Below are positions 6,688 to 14,841 of a stretch of DNA of 26,354 bases, one piece after another. Both the position numbers and the translations under genes were made by a program. The stretch's first letter is position 1. The number at the start of each line of letters is the position of its first letter. The notes beneath the pieces were generated by a model. It saw only the letters and a list, made by a program, of their open reading frames with translations. It was not told where the DNA came from and made no database searches. This DNA is from JAWCLZ01 sp037443105 (GTDB taxonomy: Archaea; Halobacteriota; JAWCLZ01): the NCBI GenBank assembly GCA_037443105.1, contig JBBIOZ010000015.1, positions 1 through 26,354 of the forward strand. The letters run 5' to 3'.

Positions 6688-7866
6688 TTAAACCATTTCA
6701 GGGTTATAAATACAGGTTGGATCTTCCCCGAAGAAATCTCCCGAGTAAAACCAAGCTTTCTGCCTGCATCCACCGCATATGTCTTTATAATCACAAATGC
6801 CGCATTTGCCCCTGAGTTTGGCTTTCAAATTTCTCAGGTCCTGCAATAGCGCGCAGGGTGAGGAGTTCCAGATTTCTTTGAAGGATTTTTCTCTGATGTT
6901 GCCTACTTTTTGCTGGGGTGCAAAGTGACAGGGGTGAACATTTCCCAAGTAATCAACATTTGCAACTTTATTTCCTATAGAACACCCACCGGCTATTTTA
7001 AGCAGCTCTCGAACACGCGCCACTTTCTCGGGATTTTCCTTCTTCAACCGCTCCAGAATATAAACTCCATCCATCGGTGAATCTGTGGTGAGGATTTCGA
7101 TTTCAAAGTCGCGAAGTTCAAGTGCTTTTTCATAAAGAAATGCCAGTACTTTTTCTCTCTCAGCTTTTGAGATATCCCAGTTAGCGATGCGCTTGCCTCT
7201 TCCAGTTGGCACAAGATGGTAAACGCAAAAACGGGGGATTTTCATTTCCACCGCTAGGTCAAGCAAAGCAGGCACCTGTTTCCAGTTATCCTTGCTTATG
7301 GTGATCCTGAGGCCTGTTTTTAAACCTGCTTTTTGAGCATTTCTAATACCAGCTACAGCCATTTCCCACGCGCCACTCACTCCTCGGAATTTATCGTGNN
7401 NNNNNNNNNNNNNNNCTGCGGCATCCAAGCTTACACCTACATAACGTATGCCAGCGTATTTAAGCAGCCTTGCTATCTCAGGAGGTATCAATGTACCGTT
7501 CGTTGAAAGCGCGGCACGCACCTTCTTTGCCTTAGCGTAAAATGCAAATGGGAAGAAGTTTTTACTCGCAAGAGGCTCGCCTCCCGTGAATATTATCATG
7601 GGTATCTCCATCTCCGCTAATTCGTCTATGAAGCGAATTCCCTCCTCAAGCGTTAGCTCATTAGGATGCGGGCCTCTTTGAGCATTGATGTAGCAGTGCT
7701 TGCAGCGCAGATTGCATTCTCTTGTTATATTCCACATCACAACTGGTTTTGCTTCCGATGAAAAGCGAATTAAATCGTCCCTAGCTTTAGCTGTTTCCAT
7801 CTCCTTTGCACGCAATGCTTCCCACACAGTTGCTTTATCTGCAAGTAGCTTTGAAAATATTATCAA
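6688..7866 (-). CDS. ahbC: Radical SAM/SPASM protein of the alternative heme pathway (AhbC-like)
   Basis: The 392-residue protein has the radical SAM motif CNLRCKHC (C51, C55, C58), GGEPL, and a Cys-rich C-terminus (CGICDYKDICGGC, then DPTC) that would bind auxiliary Fe-S clusters. It overlaps hemD by 4 nt at the end of a hemL-hemC-cobA-hemD operon. That places it in the siroheme-to-heme route, where AhbC removes acetate side chains and AhbD makes heme from iron-coproporphyrin III. The PVVMWNIT lead-in and DPxCxYNPE ending favour AhbC over AhbD, from memory of the family. A 17-N gap covers about six residues after SLDAA; the frame is kept. The enzyme would require an anaerobic cytoplasm. Confidence 0.75.
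   Translation of the reverse strand: MIIFSKLLADKATVWEALRAKEMETAKARDDLIRFSSEAKPVVMWNITRECNLRCKHCYINAQRGPHPNELTLEEGIRFIDELAEMEIPMIIFTGGEPLASKNFFPFAFYAKAKKVRAALSTNGTLIPPEIARLLKYAGIRYVGVSLDAAXXXXXXHDKFRGVSGAWEMAVAGIRNAQKAGLKTGLRITISKDNWKQVPALLDLAVEMKIPRFCVYHLVPTGRGKRIANWDISKAEREKVLAFLYEKALELRDFEIEILTTDSPMDGVYILERLKKENPEKVARVRELLKIAGGCSIGNKVANVDYLGNVHPCHFAPQQKVGNIREKSFKEIWNSSPCALLQDLRNLKAKLRGKCGICDYKDICGGCRQKAWFYSGDFFGEDPTCIYNPEMV
7399..7415. other. Assembly gap (17 N)
   Basis: Seventeen undetermined bases lie inside the radical SAM gene. The frame is preserved on both sides (SLDAA before, HDKFRGV after). Confidence 0.95.
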
Positions 7867-8624
7867 GCCACTCTCTCCTTTATTGCATATAATAAATCCT
7901 TGAACGTAAAGTGCTTTGGCATAATATCAACCTTAATGCCATTCTCCCTAAGTTTTTTCGCAGTTAGCTCTCCAATCGCCGCTACCTTTCTCGAGTTCAT
8001 AATTTCTATCACCATGCTGCGAAGCCCGAGCTCTTCAGCAGTTTTCAGGTAGTTCTCCACACTTGTGCTACTTGTGAAAGCAAATACATCCACCATTGGG
8101 GCTTGCCTAACTGCATCAGCCTGAGCTTCGCCCTTCGGTCTTGAAATTTCATAGATTTTAATCTCGTGTACAATCGCGCATGAGCTTAAGCCTTTGATCA
8201 GCGCTGGATCACCTTGAGCGCTTCTCACAATTTCAACTTTCTTGCCGCTCAAAAGCGAGGAAAGCTCTTCCACGATTCCCTCAGAGCTGTATTTCCCAGG
8301 CATAAATGCAACCTTTATACCTGCTTCTTCAAGGGCTCGCTTTGTTCTGGGCCCAATTGCTATGACTTTGGTTTTATTAAGCGCTTTGATGAACTCCTCG
8401 CTGGCTGCTTTCTCCAGAGCTATTCTTATGCCATTAACACTGGTGAAAATAACATAGTCCACTTCGCAGCTAAGTACCCTTTGCAGAAAAACTGCAAATT
8501 CAGGGTCATCTCTGGCTTTAATTTCAACCATCGGCGCGGCAATTACTCGGTAACCCTGTTCTTCAGCGAATTTGATGGATTCTTCCAGATGCCCCTCTGG
8601 TCTAGCTATAAAGAGAGTCCTCAT
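7863..8624 (-). CDS. hemD: Uroporphyrinogen-III synthase
   Basis: HemD closes and inverts ring D of hydroxymethylbilane to give uroporphyrinogen III. The 253-residue protein shows the usual two-lobed pattern, with weakly conserved landmarks: DYVIFTSVNGIRIALE and IGPRTKRALEEAG in the first part, then VDVFAFTSSTSVENYL and VAAIGELTAKKLRENG in the second. The family is poorly conserved, but length, motifs and position between cobA and the heme radical SAM gene make the call solid. Its start overlaps cobA by 4 nt and its stop overlaps the radical SAM gene by 4 nt, so the operon is tightly coupled. Confidence 0.92.
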   Translation of the reverse strand: MRTLFIARPEGHLEESIKFAEEQGYRVIAAPMVEIKARDDPEFAVFLQRVLSCEVDYVIFTSVNGIRIALEKAASEEFIKALNKTKVIAIGPRTKRALEEAGIKVAFMPGKYSSEGIVEELSSLLSGKKVEIVRSAQGDPALIKGLSSCAIVHEIKIYEISRPKGEAQADAVRQAPMVDVFAFTSSTSVENYLKTAEELGLRSMVIEIMNSRKVAAIGELTAKKLRENGIKVDIMPKHFTFKDLLYAIKERVA

Positions 8625-9397
8625 CTTTTTTGATCTCCCAGCTTTGAATGAAGTGAAACCACTTCACCTATGACTATTACCGCAGGAGGTTTTACATTCC
8701 TCTGTTTAGCTATTGCAACGATATTCTTCAAATTTCCAATTGTAACTCTTTGCTCGCAGGTGGTTCCGCGCTCTATGATTGCTACAGGCGTTTCAGGATT
8801 TTTGCCGTGGCTGAGCAGCGCTCTCACATTTTCCTCAAGTCTACCAACGCCCATTAAAATCACAAGTGTACCTTGAAGCTTAGCAAGAGCATCCCAGTCC
8901 AAGGCCTTTTTCTCCTTCGCAGGGTCTTCGTGGCCTGTGATGAATGTAACAGCTGATGCAAAATCTCTGTGAGTAACAGGAATGCCAGCATAAGCTGGTA
9001 CAGCAATCGCTGAAGTAATGCCAGGTACCACTTCAACTTTAATTCCAGCTTTAATTAGTTCCACGGCTTCTTCACCGCCGCGGCCAAATAAATAGGGATC
9101 GCCTCCTTTGAGGCGGACAACCACTTTATTTTGCTTCGCATACTCTATGAGCATTTTATTGATCTCACGCTGTTCAAATCTATGCTTGCCAGCATGCTTG
9201 CCCACGTCGATTAGCTTAGCATTTTTAGGAAACAGCTTGTGAAGTGCTTCACCAACAAGCTGGTCGTAGAGAATTACCTCTGCTTTTTTGATTAACTTTT
9301 CCGCCTTTTTTGTCAATAACTCTGGGTCGCCAGGTCCAGCTCCAACCAAGTAAACCTTAGGTGTGTTCCCCACTTTTCCTTTTGGCAATAAAATCAC
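8621..9397 (-). CDS. cobA: Uroporphyrinogen-III C-methyltransferase (SUMT)
   Basis: This enzyme methylates uroporphyrinogen III at C2 and C7 using SAM to give precorrin-2, the branch point to siroheme, the alternative heme route, F430 and cobalamin. The 258-residue protein has the SUMT signatures VYLVGAGPGDPELLT at the N-terminus, RLKGGDPYLFGRGGEE, PGITSA and VTHRDFASAVTFITGH. It is the single-domain form with no fused CysG dehydrogenase part, so precorrin-2 oxidation must be done elsewhere. The listed ATG overlaps hemC by 41 nt. A GTG eight codons later (9373) would leave a 17-nt overlap and keep the whole domain, so the start is uncertain. Confidence 0.95.
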   Translation of the reverse strand: MILLPKGKVGNTPKVYLVGAGPGDPELLTKKAEKLIKKAEVILYDQLVGEALHKLFPKNAKLIDVGKHAGKHRFEQREINKMLIEYAKQNKVVVRLKGGDPYLFGRGGEEAVELIKAGIKVEVVPGITSAIAVPAYAGIPVTHRDFASAVTFITGHEDPAKEKKALDWDALAKLQGTLVILMGVGRLEENVRALLSHGKNPETPVAIIERGTTCEQRVTIGNLKNIVAIAKQRNVKPPAVIVIGEVVSLHSKLGDQKR

Positions 9398-10325
9398 CCT
9401 TTTTCCTGAGCTCCCCTGCAGCTTTTTGCACTAGCTCAGCTCCTCCTTTATCGCGCAAAATTTGACCAATTCTCTCCGCGTGTATTTTATAGTTTTCCAC
9501 TGGGATTTCTTCAACTATTGAAACCGAGGAGCTGCCATCTGGTGATATTACCTCTGCCTTCACCATTATTTTATGCTCCCCTGCTATTGCGAGTACGCCA
9601 ATTGGCACAAGGCAGCCTCCGCCTAAGGTCCATAAAATGATGCGCTCGATTTCACTTTCAATTCTTGTTTTTTGATCGTCAAGTGCTTTAGCGATTTTTT
9701 CAGCTTCGCTGCCCTCCTTTGCTACCACAGCTATTGTACCTTGATTAGCTGATGGAGTGAAATAATCTATACTGAGACGCTGGAATTTTAAATCAAGTTC
9801 TAATCGCTGAATCCCTGCCTCCGCTGCAAAAATTGCATCGTAGTAGCCTTCTCGAAGTTTTCGAAGCCTTGTATCTAGATTGCCGCGAAGTGGTTTTATT
9901 TGAAGATCTCTGCGGTATCTCAACAGCTGAGCTTTTCTACGCAGACTTGAAGTTCCAACCACTGCACCAGCTGAAAGTGATTCCAGCGTGCTGCCATTTC
10001 TCGTTATTAATGCATCATAAGGTGAATCGCGTTTAAGTAGAGCTGCGATTGTTAATCCCCTAGGTCTCTCGGTTGGGATGTCCTTTAAACTATGCACCGC
10101 TAGATCTACTTCACCTCTGAGCATCGCTTGGTCGATTTCCCGTACAAAGGCTCCAGGTCCTTTTACCACTGAGAGTTCGTGAAGAAGTCGCTCTCCAAAG
10201 GTATCGCCAGTTGTCCTTATTATTCGAAGCTCTGCTTCAACGCCTTTCTGCTCAAGCATATTGCGAACTCTGTCAGCCTGAGCGAGCGCAAGCTTGCTGC
10301 CGCGCGTGCCTATTTTTAAATGCAT
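9357..10325 (-). CDS. hemC: Hydroxymethylbilane synthase (porphobilinogen deaminase)
   Basis: HemC joins four porphobilinogen units into hydroxymethylbilane on a covalently bound dipyrromethane cofactor. The 322-residue protein has IGTRGSKLALAQ at the start, HSLKDIP (78-84, containing the catalytic Asp), VGTSSLRRKAQL, RGNLDTRLRKL, and GGGC with Cys238 as the cofactor attachment site. Length is normal. It starts one nucleotide after the hemL stop and runs into cobA. All expected residues are present. Confidence 0.97.
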   Translation of the reverse strand: MHLKIGTRGSKLALAQADRVRNMLEQKGVEAELRIIRTTGDTFGERLLHELSVVKGPGAFVREIDQAMLRGEVDLAVHSLKDIPTERPRGLTIAALLKRDSPYDALITRNGSTLESLSAGAVVGTSSLRRKAQLLRYRRDLQIKPLRGNLDTRLRKLREGYYDAIFAAEAGIQRLELDLKFQRLSIDYFTPSANQGTIAVVAKEGSEAEKIAKALDDQKTRIESEIERIILWTLGGGCLVPIGVLAIAGEHKIMVKAEVISPDGSSSVSIVEEIPVENYKIHAERIGQILRDKGGAELVQKAAGELRKKGDFIAKRKSGEHT

Positions 10326-10326
10326 C

Positions 10327-11595
10327 CTAAGCCCTCAATTTGCTTCTTATAACAGCCACTGTCTTCTCGATATCATTCTCATCGTGGGCAAATGAAACAA
10401 AACAGGTTTCATATTGCGAAGGGGGGAGGAATATTCCTGATTTCAAGAGTCTTTTAAAAAACTCAAAATATGCTTGCTTGTTGCATAACAAAGCCTCTTG
10501 ATAATTGGTTGGTTTCTTCCCAAAGAATATGGTGAACATTGAACCTATGCCTGAGACTGAGCAATCAAATTTCAATTTCAATTCTTCGATTGCTTCTAGA
10601 ATTTGAGTGCGAAGGGAGTTCCCCCGCACATTGATCCTTTTGTTAACATTCTCCCTCTCGAGAGTGCGAATCGTCATTAAAGCTGCAGCGAGTGAAACTG
10701 GATTGGCATTGAAGGTACCGGCTTGATAGACTTTGCCTGCTGGAGAAATCTGTTCCATTAGCCTGCGCTTTCCCCCTATTATCCCAATGGGAAATCCACT
10801 TGCAACGGCTTTGCCCAGCGTTGTTATATCAGGTGTAACCCCATAGTATTCTTGAGCTCCGCCCATTGCCACTCGAAAACCAGTTATGATTTCATCGAAG
10901 ATCAAAATAATTCCATTTTCAGCTGTAACAGCTCTCACATCCTTAAGATAGCCTGTTTCAGGCAGGATTGTACCTATATTGCCCATTATGGGCTCCATGA
11001 TTACTGCTGCTATATCCTCGCCATATCTTTGAATAACGGTGTTTAAAGCCTCTATATCATTGAATGGTACCTGCAGGGTATTCTTGGTAAAATCTAACGG
11101 CACACCTAGCGAATCAGGGGTACCAAATGTAAGCGCCCCGGAACCTGCTTTTACCAGCACTGCTTCATGTGCCCCGTGAAAGCCACCCTCTATTTTGACA
11201 ATTTTATTCCTTCCTGTATAGGCTCTTGCTACTCGAAGCGCTCCCATGGTTGCTTCAGTACCTGTATTTACGAATCTCACCATATCAATGCTTGGGTAGT
11301 AGTGAGCAATGCGCTCAGCTAGAGTTACTTCATATTCATAGGGAGTGCCATACAGCCAGCCTTTTTCTATCTGCCTTACCACAGCTTCCTTTATATTCGG
11401 GTGTGCATGCCCAAGAATTAGGGCTCCATAGCCCATGCAGTAGTCTATGTATTCGTGACCATCGATATCCTTGATTCGCGATCCCTTTGCAGATGCTGTA
11501 TAAAAAGGATAGGGCTTATAAGCGCGCACTGGACTGCTCACTCCACCTGGAAGCAGGCGCTGTGCTTTTTTGAATAACTCTTCTGATCTCGACAT
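10327..11595 (-). CDS. hemL: Glutamate-1-semialdehyde 2,1-aminomutase
   Basis: HemL is a PLP enzyme that converts glutamate-1-semialdehyde to 5-aminolevulinate, the last step of the C5 pathway. The 422-residue protein has PGGVSSPVRAY at the start, the aminotransferase class III segment LIFDEIITGFR (231-241) and the PLP lysine K262 in TLGKAVASGFPIG. It is the first gene of the tetrapyrrole operon. An AGGAG Shine-Dalgarno site lies 6 nt before the ATG and a TATA element lies near 11638. hemA and hemB, usual partners in archaea, are not in the window. Confidence 0.97.
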   Translation of the reverse strand: MSRSEELFKKAQRLLPGGVSSPVRAYKPYPFYTASAKGSRIKDIDGHEYIDYCMGYGALILGHAHPNIKEAVVRQIEKGWLYGTPYEYEVTLAERIAHYYPSIDMVRFVNTGTEATMGALRVARAYTGRNKIVKIEGGFHGAHEAVLVKAGSGALTFGTPDSLGVPLDFTKNTLQVPFNDIEALNTVIQRYGEDIAAVIMEPIMGNIGTILPETGYLKDVRAVTAENGIILIFDEIITGFRVAMGGAQEYYGVTPDITTLGKAVASGFPIGIIGGKRRLMEQISPAGKVYQAGTFNANPVSLAAALMTIRTLERENVNKRINVRGNSLRTQILEAIEELKLKFDCSVSGIGSMFTIFFGKKPTNYQEALLCNKQAYFEFFKRLLKSGIFLPPSQYETCFVSFAHDENDIEKTVAVIRSKLRA

Positions 11596-11601
11596 TTATT
11601 T

Positions 11602-11642
11602 CTCCTCATTTTGCTTGACTATTGTGCTTTTGATATTTAAAG
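11602..11642 (-). promoter_or_regulatory. Promoter and ribosome-binding site of the heme operon
   Basis: The minus strand has CTTTAAATAT at 11642-11633, predicting transcription from about 11611, then AGGAG at 11606-11602 before the hemL ATG. Upstream (11643-11660) there are two more CTTTAAA/GTTTAAA-like words. The rest of 11661-11733 shows no gene. Confidence 0.5.
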
Positions 11643-11733
11643 ATTTAAAGGTTTAAAAAAAGTTAGATCCCATCATCATCTCCTGATATTGATGCTTAAT
11701 GTGCGAAAAAACAGCTTGAGTTTTTGAATCAAA

Positions 11734-12741
11734 TTATTTCGTTGTCAAATCAATTTGCCCTGCTTTTTCAAATTGATCACTATTGCCAATCAAAATCACG
11801 CCATCGCCTGCGTTGATTACCATTTCATTTGGCGGATTTGAAATTGTTTTACCTGATTTAACCACAGCGATCAAAAGCAGTCCGGTTTCTTTTTTAAACT
11901 TAGTTTGCACTTCTTCAACGGTTTTCCCCGCCAATGCCGACTTAGCATGAACTTTAAACTCCCTTAAATCATTACCAAGTCTCGCGGTTGTTATCTCTTC
12001 AAGAAGCTCAACTACATGAGGCTCAAAAGTTGCGCTGGCAATTAATCTGCTATTTATCAAATCTGGATTTAGCACGATGCGTGCTCCTGCCTCTTTGACG
12101 ACTTCAATTATCTCTGTATTTTTGACATTTGCTACGATGTCAATATCCTTATTCAAAGCCTTGCATCTGAGAGCTGTCACCAGTACGTCGAGATCGCTTT
12201 CAGCGATTATAGCAACAGCTCTGGCATTTTTAATTCCTGCTCTTATAAGAGTTTGATCTTTTGTATAATCGCCGCTTATCGCATAAGCGCCCAAGTTTTT
12301 AATGCTTTGAACTGAATCTGGATCTTTAGTTATAACCACCACATCCATCTTATTTGCCTTTAACTCCAGAAGAAGTTCTTCGACCAGAGAGCTCCAGCCT
12401 GCAATTATAACATGTCCCTTATAATTGCATTCCTTCATTCCCATCACCTCTTTAAATACCTTTTCAACCATGGTGGAACTTATCGATTGAATGATAAAAC
12501 CATACATAGTTATGCCCAGTACAATTAAAATCATCGTAAAGAGCTTGCCGCCTTCAGTGCGAGGTGTGATATCGCCATATCCTACAGTCGCAATTGTTAC
12601 AACCGCCCAGTAAATCGAATCAATAAATGACTTTTCTTCCAGCATCATAAAAATAATTGAAAATGAAAACACGATCAACAGAAAAATGGCAATCAAAAAA
12701 TACAGTTTATTCTCAAGAACCCTTATATTTGATATATCCAT
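11734..12741 (-). CDS. MthK-like RCK-gated potassium channel
   Basis: The 335-residue protein has almost the length of MthK (336). Two membrane helices (about 13-34 and 66-88) flank a pore helix and the selectivity filter TVGYGD (52-57). An RCK N domain follows, starting HVIIAGWSSL (110-119), then an RCK C/TrkA-C domain ending in INAGDGVILIGN. It should form a tetrameric K+ channel with a cytoplasmic gating ring. Aligning from memory with MthK, the Ca2+ ligands corresponding to D184, E210 and E212 appear to be Ile, Asn and Lys, so the gating ligand may differ. A GAGGAG ribosome-binding site precedes the ATG. It lies 42 nt downstream of ksgA and could be co-transcribed. Confidence 0.92.
   Translation of the reverse strand: MDISNIRVLENKLYFLIAIFLLIVFSFSIIFMMLEEKSFIDSIYWAVVTIATVGYGDITPRTEGGKLFTMILIVLGITMYGFIIQSISSTMVEKVFKEVMGMKECNYKGHVIIAGWSSLVEELLLELKANKMDVVVITKDPDSVQSIKNLGAYAISGDYTKDQTLIRAGIKNARAVAIIAESDLDVLVTALRCKALNKDIDIVANVKNTEIIEVVKEAGARIVLNPDLINSRLIASATFEPHVVELLEEITTARLGNDLREFKVHAKSALAGKTVEEVQTKFKKETGLLLIAVVKSGKTISNPPNEMVINAGDGVILIGNSDQFEKAGQIDLTTK
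12436..12450 (-). promoter_or_regulatory. Internal Shine-Dalgarno and start site for a soluble RCK subunit
   Basis: Within the channel gene the minus strand reads GAGGTGA (12450-12444), then 5 nt, then ATG at 12438-12436 (Met102), just before the RCK domain. Translation from here would give a 234-residue soluble RCK protein. MthK is known to make such a product from an internal Met107. Confidence 0.6.
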
Positions 12742-12783
12742 CTAAAACTCCTCTATGATGTACACATAGCGGCAGTGAAATAT

Positions 12784-13554
12784 CTATTTTTCTATTATAG
12801 TAATAAGCTCATTCGCCAGCACCGCGAACTCAGCTGCTGAGAGCTCCTCCGCTCGCCTGTTCCTCAGCGGGTTCTCCTTAATGGCTTCTTCTAATGCTGC
12901 GCGATTCAATTTCAACGCGCTAGCTGCTTTTAGTATCGCATTTTTAAGTTTTTTTCTACGCTTAGAGAAGCAAGCCGTTACAAGTTTGAGGAAAAATTCT
13001 TCATCCTTCACTTCATAGCTTGGCTTTCTCGGCTTCAAGCGCACTATCGCAGAGTCTACCTCAGGTACCGGGTGAAACGCACTTCTGGGCACTATTTCCA
13101 GAATTTCTATCTCTGCATAGTGCTGTGCAGTCACAGACAATCGACCATAACTCTCACTCCCTGGGGAGGCTATCATTCTCTCTGCAAACTCCTTCTGATA
13201 CATCAATACTCCTAATTCGAATTTATGGTGGAGTAATTTGAAAGTCAAATCTGAGGAGATATAATAGGGAAGATTTGCTACCACCTTATTGAACTCTGGA
13301 AATTCCAATTTCAGAGCATTGCCCTCTATTACTTCAATATTTCCACCAGTAAATTGCAGCCGCAGGTTGCTTGCCAGCTTTTTATCCAGTTCGATCGCAT
13401 ACACGTACTTAGCCTTTGCAGCAAGAGCTCTTGTTAAATTGCCTGTGCCAGCGCCTATCTCAAGTACAACATCCCCTCCTCCAACTTGCGCATATTCAAC
13501 TATCCTCTGAAGCACTCTTTCATCTTTTAAAAAATGCTGTCCTTTTATACGCAT
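12784..13554 (-). CDS. ksgA: 16S rRNA dimethyladenosine transferase
   Basis: KsgA/Dim1 dimethylates two adjacent adenosines in the 3'-terminal hairpin of 16S rRNA during late small-subunit assembly. The 256-residue protein has GQHFL at the start, the SAM motif LEIGAGTGN (31-39), the acidic IELD (55-58) and the catalytic NLPY (94-97), then SAFHPVPEVDSAIV. The order rpl21e-rpoF-DUF655-ksgA is conserved in euryarchaea, which fits here. The spacer to DUF655 is 34 nt, and no clear Shine-Dalgarno site is seen. Confidence 0.97.
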   Translation of the reverse strand: MRIKGQHFLKDERVLQRIVEYAQVGGGDVVLEIGAGTGNLTRALAAKAKYVYAIELDKKLASNLRLQFTGGNIEVIEGNALKLEFPEFNKVVANLPYYISSDLTFKLLHHKFELGVLMYQKEFAERMIASPGSESYGRLSVTAQHYAEIEILEIVPRSAFHPVPEVDSAIVRLKPRKPSYEVKDEEFFLKLVTACFSKRRKKLKNAILKAASALKLNRAALEEAIKENPLRNRRAEELSAAEFAVLANELITIIEK

Positions 13555-13588
13555 TTTAAATTTTATATTATATGGAAAAGTTAAAGAT

Positions 13589-14191
13589 TTATCTGGTGAA
13601 GGTGCGATACTTTATCTGCGGGTCCTTAAGTTCCTCCTCAATTCTACTCGCTAGGAGTCTCGCTGGATTGTGCAACCCCTTCACTCGACTGGTTAATTCC
13701 TCAAAGTTTTTAAAAGGTCCTTTTTTCCTTTCGTTAATTATTCCCCACATTAACTTCTTGCCTATACCAGGCAAAATTTCAAGCATATGGAACCTCGTTG
13801 TTATGGGCTGAGCCTCATTGAAAAAGCGAATGAATCTCTCCTCGTTATTCTTTATAATTAATTCAAGAGTTGAGGGCAGCTCCAGCTTCGCTGCGCTTGT
13901 TAGTTCTTCATAGCGAAGCCTGCGCTTCACGCGATCGATAACATCTCTTTCGCCTTCACCAATGTATACGCGGCTATGTATTTGAGGGGTAACCCCTTCC
14001 TTGGGGATTAATTCCAGTAAAACAAAGTGCTTCTCGCCAACGGATTGAATAATCGGCTTTTTTTGATAAACAGGTCTAGCATCATCTGGATATCCATATG
14101 GCAGGAGGTCTAAAATCCATACATATTCTTCTCTCTCTTCCTTTTTATCTTCCTTTTTGTCCCCCTGTTTTATGGCACGCATTGCTTTCAT
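13589..14191 (-). CDS. DUF655 family helix-hairpin-helix protein
   Basis: This 200-residue archaeal protein has a highly charged, Lys/Glu-rich N-terminus (about 1-22), a beta-rich domain with YGYPDDARP, and a C-terminal helix-hairpin-helix region (LEILPGIGKKLMWGI, then FKNFEELTSRVKGL) likely to bind nucleic acid. The biochemical role is not established. Conserved linkage with rpoF, L21e and ksgA suggests an RNA or ribosome function. It begins 3 nt after the rpoF stop. Met4 (14182) is an alternative start with a weak GAGATGA site before it. Confidence 0.88.
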   Translation of the reverse strand: MKAMRAIKQGDKKEDKKEEREEYVWILDLLPYGYPDDARPVYQKKPIIQSVGEKHFVLLELIPKEGVTPQIHSRVYIGEGERDVIDRVKRRLRYEELTSAAKLELPSTLELIIKNNEERFIRFFNEAQPITTRFHMLEILPGIGKKLMWGIINERKKGPFKNFEELTSRVKGLHNPARLLASRIEEELKDPQIKYRTFTR

Positions 14192-14194
14192 CTC

Positions 14195-14545
14195 TTATGC
14201 ATATTTTTTCACAATATCTAATATCTTATCCAAATCCTCCTCAGTTAAGGTAAATCGCTCCTTTGCATAAACAGAGCGTACTTCGTCCTTGGTAACCGGC
14301 AGGATGTTTGAAATTTGTATTGCAATGGAGGACTTCATCTTTTCGAGTTTGAGTAGTTCCTCAACCATTTTCTTAGCATCGCTTGCAGAAAGCTTGGCAA
14401 ATCTCTTTGCGTGCTCTAGGGCGCGCTTTTGCTCATATCTCAACTCCCTCCCGGCTTTTTCTCTTTCCTCCGCGATTTGCATCATGATTTCTTTTACCTC
14501 AGCAAGCGTTAAAAGCTCCTCTCCCTTTACCTGTTTCACTATCAT
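14195..14545 (-). CDS. rpoF: DNA-directed RNA polymerase subunit F (Rpb4)
   Basis: RpoF pairs with RpoE to form the stalk of archaeal RNA polymerase, which helps promoter melting and termination. The protein begins MIVKQVKGEELLTLAEVKEI and is all helical, ending with the TEEDLDKILDIVKKY helix typical of the HRDC-like domain. I chose the ATG at 14545 because AGGTGA lies 5 nt upstream of it. The in-frame GTG at 14554, overlapping the L21e stop as GTGA, would add three residues and has no such site. Confidence 0.93.
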   Translation of the reverse strand: MIVKQVKGEELLTLAEVKEIMMQIAEEREKAGRELRYEQKRALEHAKRFAKLSASDAKKMVEELLKLEKMKSSIAIQISNILPVTKDEVRSVYAKERFTLTEEDLDKILDIVKKYA

Positions 14546-14550
14546 TGCAC

Positions 14551-14841
14551 TCACCTAGAGGGTTTCAAATGCTCTGCTCTAACATTTATTTCTTTAATTG
14601 CATTGCCATCGCTGACTTCTACTATATAAGCACTGCCTCTCACGCCTACTATTTTACCAGTTTTACCTTGAAACTTTGGATTGGGCATGCCCCTATGCAC
14701 GCTGGGGTCTATCTCTATATGCACTCTCTCTCCAATTTTATATTCTCTAACTGCCCTGCTCACTGGGGAAAGTCCCCTCTCTCTAACGGCTTTACTCAAT
14801 CTATCCCTTGTTTTTCTTCTCTCACCATGTGATTTTGCCAT
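14551..14841 (-). CDS. rpl21e: Ribosomal protein L21e
   Basis: This 96-residue large-subunit protein is specific to archaea and eukaryotes. It begins MAKSHGERRKTRDRLSK and shows the SH3-like core with the signature VHIEIDPSVHRGMPNPKFQG and KTGKIVGVRGSAY. A strong AGGAGGG ribosome-binding site lies 5 nt before the ATG, although the start lies inside the end of pus10 (46-nt overlap). This ensures high expression inside the operon. Confidence 0.97.
   Translation of the reverse strand: MAKSHGERRKTRDRLSKAVRERGLSPVSRAVREYKIGERVHIEIDPSVHRGMPNPKFQGKTGKIVGVRGSAYIVEVSDGNAIKEINVRAEHLKPSR

Noticed and set aside
8214..8633. Plus-strand ORF of 139 codons
   Set aside because: It is antisense to hemD and the start of the tetrapyrrole cluster, whose product is clearly recognised.
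13572..13811. Plus-strand ORF of 79 codons overlapping the ksgA-DUF655 spacer
   Set aside because: It is antisense to the DUF655 gene; the hydrophobic composition comes from the complement of charged codons.
14545..14554. GTG start for rpoF overlapping the L21e stop
   Set aside because: The ATG nine bases later has a well-placed AGGTGA site; the GTG has none. It is kept only as an alternative.
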